DNA of 17,891 nucleotides from Bryobacterales bacterium (GTDB lineage Bacteria > Acidobacteriota > Terriglobia > Bryobacterales > Bryobacteraceae): the NCBI GenBank assembly GCA_003142355.1, contig PLMF01000318.1, forward strand, positions 1 through 17,891, given 5' to 3'. Below, piece by piece: positions 7,745 through 14,243 of the stretch (positions are counted from its first letter, which is position 1; every line of letters begins with the position of its first letter). The notes beneath the pieces are model-generated. The model was not told the DNA's origin. It saw only the letters and a program-made list of their open reading frames with translations, and made no database searches. The position numbers and the translations under genes were made by a program.

Positions 7745-9976
7745 ATGTCCATGGCACGGCTCGACCGCTCGCCGCTTCCCAACGTGGAAGGTTCTTCCCG
7801 GCACAAGGCGGTGATTCTTGCCGCCGGCAAGGATGCCCTCGGCCCGGACGGCCGCTCTATCATGCTGAGCCCCCTGGGAGATCGCAGCGTTCTGGAGTGC
7901 GTGCTCCACAACGCGCTGGAATTGGTGCCGCCTCAAGACATCACGGTTGTGGTCGGCTACCGGCGGGAAGATGTTTGCTCCCTGTTAGGCTCCGGCTACC
8001 ACTACGTCATAGAGGAAAACCAGTTGGGCACCGGGCATGCCGTGTTGCAGGCGAGACAGGCTCTTCGGGATTTCGATGGCGACCTGCTCATACTTTACGG
8101 GGACACACCCCTGTTTCGCCCCGCTTCGATTCGCGGCCTGCTCAATCGGCACACCCTGAAAAAAGCACACCTGACCCTGCTTACGGCGGTGCTGGACCGG
8201 CCGCTGCCGTATGGCCGGATCATCCGGAGTGCCGACGGCCGGATCATAGACATCATCGAAGATATCGAGGCATCGCCCGAGATCCGCGCGATCCGCGAAT
8301 GCAACGTCGGGGCCTACGTGGTGGATGCATCGGTGATTTTCTCCGCCTTGGAAGGGCTTTCTCCTTCACCCCGCGATGGCGACTACCGTCTTACCGACTG
8401 TGTTCACCAACTGATCCGGGCCGGGCTGCGCGTCGAAAGCTACCGGATCTACGATCCGGACGAAGTGCAGGGCATCAACAGCGCCGAAGATCTGACCCAT
8501 GCGGAGTTCGTCTTGCAGAAACGGTTGTTTCGTCCGCGCCGGCGGGAGGAGGAGAACCTGGTCACGTTCGGAACCGGCGGCTGGCGCGCCATCATCGGTG
8601 AAGGCTTCACCATGCACAACGTGCGCCGGTTGAGCCAGGCGCTGGCCAACGAGATCACCCGCCAGGGCACGGAAGAACGCGGCGTCATCATCGGCTATGA
8701 CCGCCGTTTCCTCTCCCGGCAGGCCGCGGAGGCCTCGGCCGAGGTGTTCGGCGGCAACAACATCCAGACCGTTCTGCTGGACGAGGATGCTCCGACTCCG
8801 CTCATCACGTATGCCACGGCGGCCCGCGCGGCGGCCTACGGCCTGGTCTTTACCGCCAGCCACAACCCGCCGGAGTGGAACGGCCTCAAGGTCTTCCGCA
8901 GCGATGGGGCGCTCCTGCCGGACGATGAGACGCGACAGATCGAAGCGGAGACCAATGCGCTCACTCCGCACGACGTAATCAAACTGGAATTGGACATGGC
9001 ACTCGATTCGGGCATCGTCCAGCGAGGCGACTTCACCAACGAATACGTGGACGCAGTGGAGGCGTTGATCGATCTCGAGACCATCCGCAATGCCGGCCTG
9101 AAGGTAATCGTCGACCCCATGTATGGCGTCGGCCAGCTCACCCTGGGTACCGTCCTGACGGAAGCCCGCTGCCGGGTGACCTTCATCCATGAACGCCACA
9201 ATCCGCTGTTCGGCGGACGGTCGCCCGCGCCCAACCCGGAAGCCCTGCGACTGCTCACCTCGACCATGCGCGACGGCGGTTATGATCTCGGCCTGGCCAT
9301 GGACGGAGACGCCGATCGCATTGCGATTGTGGATGAGCTCGGCGAGTACATCTCCATCAACGATGTTCTGCTGCTGCTTTACTGGTACCTGCACGAGGTC
9401 CGCGGCGAGCGTGGCGGCGTGGTGAGAAACCTGGCGACCAGCCATCTGCTGGATCGTCTGGCCCACCGCCTGGGCGAGGAGTGCTATGAGGTCCCCGTCG
9501 GCTTCAAGCATGTCGTCGCCAGCATGGTGGAGCACAACGCTCTTCTGGGAGGCGAATCCTCCGGAGGGCTGACGATTCGCGGCCACATTCTGGGCAAGGA
9601 CGGGATCTTCGCTTCCGCCCTGGTCGTGGAAATGCGCGCCCGCACAGGTAAAAAGATCTCGCAGTTGCGGACGGCGGTTTACGAACTGACTGGCCGGCTA
9701 TATGGCCTGGAAGAGACCTTCCCGGCCACGCCGGAGATGCGTATTGCCGTGCCGCGTAAGCTGCGGGACGCGCCGTCGACCCGCATCGGCGCTTACCCGG
9801 TTGTCCGAATCTCGCACATGGACGGAACCAAGCTGTATCTGGAAAACGACAACTGGGCGCTGCTGCGGTTTTCCGGCACTGAACCCGTGCTGCGGCTCGT
9901 GGTGGAGGCGGACTCTCCGGAGAAAGCACACCAGCTCATGGGGTGGCTCAAACAGTTCGTCTCGACTGGGGACTGA
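7745..9976 (+). CDS. Fusion: GlmU-like nucleotidyltransferase + phosphohexomutase
   Basis: 743 residues, two enzymes in one chain. Start ATG 7745 is set by AAAGGAAA ending four bases upstream. Residues 20-262 follow the GlmU pyrophosphorylase domain almost gap-free: AVILAAGK (22-29), ENQLGTGHAV (91-100), ILYGD (116-120, metal-binding Asp), YGRIIR, DYRLTD, and VQGIN (metal-binding Asn245). However, E. coli GlmU Arg18 and Lys25 correspond to Leu32 and Ile39. Residues 270-743 are a complete alpha-D-phosphohexomutase: FGTGGWRAII (275-284), phosphoserine loop TASHNP (Ser372), metal loop DGDADR (520-525), sugar loop GGESSGG (602-608), and phosphate-binding RFSGTEP (708-714). Known bifunctional GlmU carries a C-terminal acetyltransferase beta-helix; here a mutase takes that place. 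The mutase half should convert a hexose or hexosamine 6- to 1-phosphate; the transferase half may be inactive, altered or regulatory. The SDR gene follows 42 bases downstream. Confidence 0.88.
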   Translation: MSMARLDRSPLPNVEGSSRHKAVILAAGKDALGPDGRSIMLSPLGDRSVLECVLHNALELVPPQDITVVVGYRREDVCSLLGSGYHYVIEENQLGTGHAVLQARQALRDFDGDLLILYGDTPLFRPASIRGLLNRHTLKKAHLTLLTAVLDRPLPYGRIIRSADGRIIDIIEDIEASPEIRAIRECNVGAYVVDASVIFSALEGLSPSPRDGDYRLTDCVHQLIRAGLRVESYRIYDPDEVQGINSAEDLTHAEFVLQKRLFRPRRREEENLVTFGTGGWRAIIGEGFTMHNVRRLSQALANEITRQGTEERGVIIGYDRRFLSRQAAEASAEVFGGNNIQTVLLDEDAPTPLITYATAARAAAYGLVFTASHNPPEWNGLKVFRSDGALLPDDETRQIEAETNALTPHDVIKLELDMALDSGIVQRGDFTNEYVDAVEALIDLETIRNAGLKVIVDPMYGVGQLTLGTVLTEARCRVTFIHERHNPLFGGRSPAPNPEALRLLTSTMRDGGYDLGLAMDGDADRIAIVDELGEYISINDVLLLLYWYLHEVRGERGGVVRNLATSHLLDRLAHRLGEECYEVPVGFKHVVASMVEHNALLGGESSGGLTIRGHILGKDGIFASALVVEMRARTGKKISQLRTAVYELTGRLYGLEETFPATPEMRIAVPRKLRDAPSTRIGAYPVVRISHMDGTKLYLENDNWALLRFSGTEPVLRLVVEADSPEKAHQLMGWLKQFVSTGD

Positions 9977-10006
9977 CGCCCGAGTGCGGCAGGTGGCGAA
10001 CCCGCC

Positions 10007-10012
10007 AGGAGG
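10007..10012 (+). promoter_or_regulatory. Ribosome binding site fixing a TTG start
   Basis: A perfect AGGAGG lies six bases before TTG 10019. The nearby ATG at 10015 is too close and hits a stop after three codons (ATG CTT GCA TAA), so the rare TTG is the start of the epimerase-like gene. The tiny three-codon ORF overlaps that start in another frame. Confidence 0.7.
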
Positions 10013-10018
10013 CAATGC

Positions 10019-11014
10019 TTGCATAACATCGCGGAACTGGAAGACACGCTCTCCCGTCCCAACGAGGCCGACGTCGTATTCCTCCGCCGCCTGGAGGGTG
10101 ACATCCTGATCCTGGGCGCCGGCGGCAAGGTGGGGCCATCTTTGGCGCGTCTGTGCCGACGGGCGTCGGACGCTGCCGGCACTCCCCGCCGCGTGATCGC
10201 TGTCTCGCGCCGCCCGGTGGCGGAGCCCGAAGTCGAGGCCATCGCGTGCGATCTGCTGGACCGCGCCGCCGTCGCGCGCCTGCCGCTCTGCCCCAATGTT
10301 CTCTACCTCGCCGGGCGCAAGTTCGGTTCCACCGCCAGCCCCGAGCTGACCTGGGCCATGAACACCGTGGTGCCCGTGATCGTCGGCGAGCGCTTTATCC
10401 AAAGCCGCATCGTCGTGTTCTCGACAGGGAACGTCTACCCCCTGCGCGAGCTCTCCGCCGGAGGTTCGCGCGAAAGCGATCCGCCCGCGCCGGTCGGCGA
10501 GTACGCCCAGTCCTGCCTGGGCCGCGAACGCGTCTTCGAGTACTTCTCGCGGCAGCATGGCCTGCGCTGCCTCCTTTTCCGATTGAACTACGCTGTCGAC
10601 CTGCGGTACGGCGTCCTGGTCGATATCGCACGCAAGATCTTCGCGGGAGAGGCGGTCGATCTCACGGTCCCCGCCTTCAACGTAATCTGGCAGCGCGATG
10701 TCAACTCTTACGCATTGCGGTCGCTGGAACACTGCGACTCATCGCCGCGCATTCTCAATATCACCGGGCCCGAGACCCTCATGGTGCGCGAGGCGGCACG
10801 GTTCTTCGCGCAGCGATTCGGCAAGCCCTGCCGTTTCACCGGAACCGAGGGGCGGGCTGCTCTGCTGAGCGATGCGTCTGCCAGCCACGCGCTGATGGGG
10901 CCGCCTTCGGTATCGGCTCTGGGCCTGGCGGAGATGGTGGCTCACTGGGTGGAGACTGGCGGCGCCAGCCTGAATAAACCCACACACTTCGAGGTAGCCG
11001 ACGGCAAGTTCTAG
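10019..11014 (+). CDS. Extended SDR (NAD-dependent epimerase/dehydratase-like)
   Basis: 331-residue cytoplasmic protein of the nucleotide-sugar epimerase/dehydratase type. The Rossmann loop is GAGGKVG (33-39) after ILIL; VLYLAGRKFG (94-103) matches the strand-4 region; VVFSTGNVYP (132-141) is the typical S/T-containing strand; the catalytic tyrosine is likely Tyr162 in GEYAQSC. The lysine four residues later in YxxxK is missing (Cys166), so ordinary SDR chemistry is doubtful. The family's cofactor-binding half is otherwise well kept and the C-terminal half has the usual substrate-domain character (ILNITGPETLMVREAARFF). TTG start at 10019 is chosen from the perfect ribosome site. It lies 42 bases after the fusion gene on the same strand, so it is probably co-transcribed, and converges with the ceramidase-like gene (29-base gap). 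Substrate unknown. Confidence 0.8.
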   Translation: MHNIAELEDTLSRPNEADVVFLRRLEGDILILGAGGKVGPSLARLCRRASDAAGTPRRVIAVSRRPVAEPEVEAIACDLLDRAAVARLPLCPNVLYLAGRKFGSTASPELTWAMNTVVPVIVGERFIQSRIVVFSTGNVYPLRELSAGGSRESDPPAPVGEYAQSCLGRERVFEYFSRQHGLRCLLFRLNYAVDLRYGVLVDIARKIFAGEAVDLTVPAFNVIWQRDVNSYALRSLEHCDSSPRILNITGPETLMVREAARFFAQRFGKPCRFTGTEGRAALLSDASASHALMGPPSVSALGLAEMVAHWVETGGASLNKPTHFEVADGKF

Positions 11015-11043
11015 CCGGATGCACCACGGGCGGAGGATTGCCG

Positions 11044-12423
11044 CTACCGCTGTGGAGCCCTGCCCACGGCCTGCATCAGCTCCCGGATGCCCGCGAAGAT
11101 GATGTCCTCCACCCGGTCGCCAAGAGGGCCCGGAAGCGAGCCCATGAGGATAGCATCGCGGGCCTCGTAGCCTCCTTCTTTGAGGACCCGCAGCGACGGG
11201 ATATAGCAGGGGCGGGCGTTGGAATAGCCGGCCACGATCATACCTTCCGCGCCGTACTCCTTCTTCACGCGCAGGCAGTAATCGACCACCACCTCGCCGT
11301 TCATGGTGAGCAGGGTGAGGTCCTTGCCGAACTGGATGGCCTGCATCGTATAGGGCAACCCCGGTAGAGGCGGCTGCCCGGATTCGTATTGCCGCAGCAA
11401 GCGCTCGGCATGGGTGCGTACCAGCGCCTCGGGGTCCTTGGCCTGCTTCTCGTACTGTTCCATGGAAAATGGCGCGAAGGGCAGTTCGGTGGTGAGCATG
11501 GCGATCTTGAGCGGCCCGTGCACCGCCTTCATGGGTCCTTCCGTCACGCGCGCCACTTCCGTGGCCAATTCGCTGCCGTACTTCTCCACCAGTTCCACCT
11601 TACGGCGCGGATAAGCATTCTGATCGCCGCCGCAGAGTTGCATGAACATGCCCGTGGCGCCGGGATGCGCCTTCTCCCAGGCGGCTTGGGCAATTCCGGC
11701 ATAGTCCCCGCTGATCGTGAAAAACTCGTACGTCAGCACGGACGGATGGCAGGAAAGCCCGAACAACACTCCGCGCAGCTTGCCACCCGGCCCGAATACC
11801 CGCAGCACGGGGACAGTCTGATCCACGGGTCCGTTGGGGTCCATGCCGAAAACCCAGCCTCCATCGGGCGCGCGCTCCCGGCGGTTATGTGAAAACCCAA
11901 CTTTGCCGGTGGCATAGGTGATCTCTGCGGGCTGTAGATCCGCGACAGCGGCGGCGGCCGCCTCCGCCATCGAGTCGATCGCTTTATTCCGGTACGCCTC
12001 GATGCGTTGCATCATTTCGCGGTCCGTGTGCGCGGGCCAGTCGAGCATGGGGCCCGAGTGGGTATGGGACATATTGATCACCAGGTGCGATCGGTCGATT
12101 CTGTGCTGGTGGGTGACACGAGCGGCCACCATGTCGATCATCGGCTGGGGTATGGTCACCAGGTCCACGGTGATGACGATCAGCTTCTGGCCGGTGGAAT
12201 CCTCGACGGCCACGGCCTTGGTCCACAGATCGTTGGCGACAGTTTCGGCCGGCTTGGTGCGGTTATCGAAACCCGCCATCAAGATGGGCAAGGGCGGAGT
12301 GATCTGACGCCGGCCGAATCCGGCCTTGAAATCGGCGCCCCACAGGGCTCCGGCCAACAGGGGCGTAAGCGACAGAACGGCGATTACCGCTGGAAACGAT
12401 CGGCGTCCGAGAGAGTGATGCAT
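11044..12423 (-). CDS. Secreted neutral/alkaline ceramidase-like hydrolase
   Basis: 459 residues from ATG 12423, which has AAAGGAG five bases upstream; a longer frame to 12498 would overlap the acyltransferase gene. A signal peptide (RRSFPAVIAVLSLTPLLAGALWGA) implies export. The N-terminal domain of neutral ceramidase is recognisable: FGRRQITPP near the mature end, NMSHTHSGP with His120/His122, CHPSVL with His226, the serine loop SGDYAG (Ser238), and MFMQLCGGDQN. Further on, MNGEVVVDY supplies Glu377 and GYSNARPCYIPS supplies Tyr400/Tyr407, the zinc and active-site positions of the family. At about 460 residues it is shorter than full neutral ceramidases (about 650) and lacks the C-terminal immunoglobulin-like domain. 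True ceramidases split the amide of ceramide; bacterial short forms have unknown substrates. It sits 23 bases after the acyltransferase gene, so likely one operon. Confidence 0.82.
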   Translation of the reverse strand: MHHSLGRRSFPAVIAVLSLTPLLAGALWGADFKAGFGRRQITPPLPILMAGFDNRTKPAETVANDLWTKAVAVEDSTGQKLIVITVDLVTIPQPMIDMVAARVTHQHRIDRSHLVINMSHTHSGPMLDWPAHTDREMMQRIEAYRNKAIDSMAEAAAAAVADLQPAEITYATGKVGFSHNRRERAPDGGWVFGMDPNGPVDQTVPVLRVFGPGGKLRGVLFGLSCHPSVLTYEFFTISGDYAGIAQAAWEKAHPGATGMFMQLCGGDQNAYPRRKVELVEKYGSELATEVARVTEGPMKAVHGPLKIAMLTTELPFAPFSMEQYEKQAKDPEALVRTHAERLLRQYESGQPPLPGLPYTMQAIQFGKDLTLLTMNGEVVVDYCLRVKKEYGAEGMIVAGYSNARPCYIPSLRVLKEGGYEARDAILMGSLPGPLGDRVEDIIFAGIRELMQAVGRAPQR

Positions 12424-12446
12424 CGAGGCTCCTTTGATAACCATAC

Positions 12447-13610
12447 CTAAACTTTCCAGAAGATCTTCTTCCGATAGAGCCAGTACAGCAACAACCATTC
12501 GACCGCCAAGGTGGACGCAAACGTAAGAAGAGTGGCGTAACTGCCCGCATACTTGATTACGCCGCGCATCGCGATGTTGGCGAAATCAACGAACTTAATC
12601 TGGCTCTGCAGTACATAAATGGTGATGGCATTCATACCGATCACCACGAACGGAAAAGCCCATTTCCGGTAGCCCCGCACGTCGATGGTCCAATAAAACA
12701 CGCCGTACAACATCATGCTCCAACCGGTGGCATACATCACATACGAACTGGTCCACAGCGCGGTGACGATGGGGTGCACCGTGCTCCAGAGCAGCCCCAG
12801 ACCCACGGCCGCGGCGCCGCCGCCCCAAAAGACCAGAAGCTTTTTGCCGGCCGGGACGGAGGAGCGCAACAGGTGGCCGCACAGGACCCCCGGCATCACC
12901 GTGGCGGCTGAGGGGAACGTGCCGAGAACACCCATGAAGTCGCCGTACCTGGCATAGTCCGCGCAACACCATCTTACGGCTGAGGGCAGTAACAGACGGT
13001 CCAGATAGCCGGAGAGATTTCCCTGCATCGTGTAGACACCCGCACCGAATCCCGGCACCGGAATCCATGCCATTGCCGCCCAGTAGCCAAGCAGCAGGCC
13101 GGCGGTCCACAGGATCTGGCCGCGGATGCCGCACCGCATCACGACCAGTGCCGCGATGACATAGGAAAGCGCGATACGCGGCAGAACCCCGGTGATGCGC
13201 AGGGGGAACTCCAAACCGAGCCAGCCGCTCATCAACCAACCCAGCAGGATCAGAATCACCGTGCGGCGCACGATGTGGCGATACAGGTCGCGGCGGCTGT
13301 CGCCCCGTTCCAGCCGCCGGCTGATGGAATAGGGCATGCTCAGCCCCACGACGAATAGGAACAAAGGGGCGATGAAATCCCAAAACGTGAAGCCCGTCCA
13401 CTTGGAATGGTCCATCTGGGCGGCAACGGCCGCGCCGAAGCTCGGACTGATGAGAGCCGCGGCGGACATAGCGACCCCGTAGCCTCGCATCAACCAGAAC
13501 ATATCGAAGCCACGCAGGGCATCGATAGAAACGACTCGTCCCGATCCAGCCGGACTGGGGGCAGGCGGCGCCGGATGGGCGGCCTCTGCCGGGTTGGATA
13601 TGGCTGACAT
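12447..13610 (-). CDS. COG4299/DUF5009 (HGSNAT-like) membrane acyltransferase
   Basis: 387-residue polytopic inner-membrane protein related to heparan-alpha-glucosaminide N-acetyltransferase, which moves an acetyl group across the membrane onto an amino sugar. After a Pro/Ala-rich cytoplasmic tail come VSIDALRGFDMFWLM (27-41), MDHSKWTGFTFWDFIAP (66-82) with the candidate active-site His68, LFLFVVGLSMPYS (83-95), GVLPRIALSY (141-150) and ALWTSSYVMYATGWS (284-298); about ten membrane segments follow in all. Start ATG 13610 gives the expected N-terminus, but no Shine-Dalgarno sequence precedes it, and a 12-bp hairpin with a T-rich tail stands 30 bases upstream. Either transcription starts between hairpin and gene, or the gene depends on read-through. 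The ceramidase-like gene follows within 23 bases. Substrate is unproven. Confidence 0.82.
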   Translation of the reverse strand: MSAISNPAEAAHPAPPAPSPAGSGRVVSIDALRGFDMFWLMRGYGVAMSAAALISPSFGAAVAAQMDHSKWTGFTFWDFIAPLFLFVVGLSMPYSISRRLERGDSRRDLYRHIVRRTVILILLGWLMSGWLGLEFPLRITGVLPRIALSYVIAALVVMRCGIRGQILWTAGLLLGYWAAMAWIPVPGFGAGVYTMQGNLSGYLDRLLLPSAVRWCCADYARYGDFMGVLGTFPSAATVMPGVLCGHLLRSSVPAGKKLLVFWGGGAAAVGLGLLWSTVHPIVTALWTSSYVMYATGWSMMLYGVFYWTIDVRGYRKWAFPFVVIGMNAITIYVLQSQIKFVDFANIAMRGVIKYAGSYATLLTFASTLAVEWLLLYWLYRKKIFWKV

Positions 13611-13635
13611 ACTTATTAGTTGACCTATCCCAAAA

Positions 13636-13671
13636 GAAACGGGAGAGGCGCCCGCGACAGGCGCCTCTCCC
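13636..13671 (-). terminator. Intrinsic terminator or attenuator upstream of the acyltransferase gene
   Basis: GGGAGAGGCGCC (13641-13652) and GGCGCCTCTCCC (13660-13671) form a perfect 12-bp stem with a seven-base loop. On the minus strand the stem is followed by GTTTCTTTT, a terminator-like tail; on the plus strand there is none. It lies 12 bases beyond the stop of the decayed minus-strand receptor fragment, so it was probably that gene's terminator. Today it stands 30 bases before the acyltransferase ATG and could act as an attenuator. Confidence 0.7.
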
Positions 13672-13682
13672 CCAACCGGTAT

Positions 13683-13834
13683 TTACCAGGCCAGCCGCAA
13701 CGACAACTGCAATTGCCGTGCCGAAAAGTATGAACTGTGCAGCGATTCATCCTGCTGTTATATGCCACCAGACTCGGCGTGCCGTTCACGTTGACGTACA
13801 CGTTGTTGGTATTGTAATACCTGTCCGTTGGATC
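13683..13834 (-). pseudogene. C-terminal fragment of a TonB-receptor-like gene, frameshifted
   Basis: Read on the minus strand, one frame gives DPTDRYYNTNNVYVNVNG and TPSLVAYNS; then a one-base frame change is needed to continue DESLHSSYFS and ARQLQLSLRLAW, followed by TAA and, 12 bases on, a terminator hairpin. The end (RQLQLSLRLxW, closing aromatic residue) is the usual last beta strand of acidobacterial CarboxypepD_reg/TonB outer-membrane proteins. It does not resemble the end of the intact receptor next door, so it derives from another subfamily. No start, ribosome site or upstream barrel remains. The frame shift and truncation are seen directly; the family call rests mainly on the last 12 residues. 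Confidence 0.5.
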
Positions 13835-13969
13835 GGCAATGATGGGGGCGGCATGACAGCACGCCGCAGACGTAGCCCGCTGCCGTGGTCGGCGGATGGC
13901 AGTTTGCTGGATCTGGCGCCGTCACGCTCTCGGTCGATTCCGACCAGCGGCGTGTTGCCAACCGCTACG

Positions 13970-14060
13970 CCCGATCCGTCCAGCTTCAACGTCGGATGAC
14001 CTGGCTGCCTGCCGGCCGAATCCCGGCGCCATAGAGAAGTTCAAGCTCATCGCCAACAAC
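13970..14060 (+). pseudogene. Plug-domain fragment of a TonB-receptor-like gene with internal deletion
   Basis: The first 21 bases (encoding PDPSSFN) are identical to 14733-14753 in the intact receptor. The next 70 bases (13991-14060) align without gaps to 14852-14921 at about 80 percent identity and encode PNPGAIEKFKLIANN, against PNPDAIEEFKLITNN in the receptor. The 98 bases that separate these blocks in the intact gene are absent, which also breaks the frame (TGA straight after the first block). So this is an internally deleted relic of the same gene or a close paralogue. It lies 180 bases upstream of the living gene on the same strand and has no start or ribosome site. Confidence 0.8.
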
Positions 14061-14159
14061 CGGGTCTGGGGTTGGTAGCAGGACGCGGCCGTCTGCCCGC
14101 TGGATCGGCTGCGCCAGGACAGGGCACCACCGGCACGTTCTTGTCCCACGCGAATCCTA

Positions 14160-14189
14160 TTGACATCCTGTCATTTGGGATAGCATAAT
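14160..14189 (+). promoter_or_regulatory. Strong sigma70-type promoter for the TonB-receptor-like gene
   Basis: TTGACA (14160-14165), an exact -35 consensus, is followed after 18 bases by CATAAT (14184-14189), five of six for the -10. The start site would be near 14196, giving a leader of about 48 bases before the ATG at 14244. An inverted repeat TGACA-TCC-TGTCA (14161-14173) overlaps the -35 box and is a candidate operator. Confidence 0.7.
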
Positions 14190-14243
14190 CTTATGAACAC
14201 GCAATACGAGGTTTTCCGGTCTTAATTTGCATCTGGAGGAAAT

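Noticed and set aside
7561..7911. N-terminal extension of the Gfo/Idh/MocA gene
   Set aside because: Adds 117 residues without family character and overlaps the divergent fusion gene; GTG 7560 has a good ribosome site.
13625..13634. Decamer TTTGGGATAG (minus strand) also present at 14174-14183 (plus strand), near both divergent gene starts
   Set aside because: Ten bases shared by two 600-base regions is not unlikely by chance, and its position relative to each start differs.
13885..13902. VVGGWQ on the plus strand, resembling the VIGGWQ near the receptor C-terminus
   Set aside because: Only six residues match, and it is out of frame with the plug relic that follows; suggestive of more receptor debris but too short to call.
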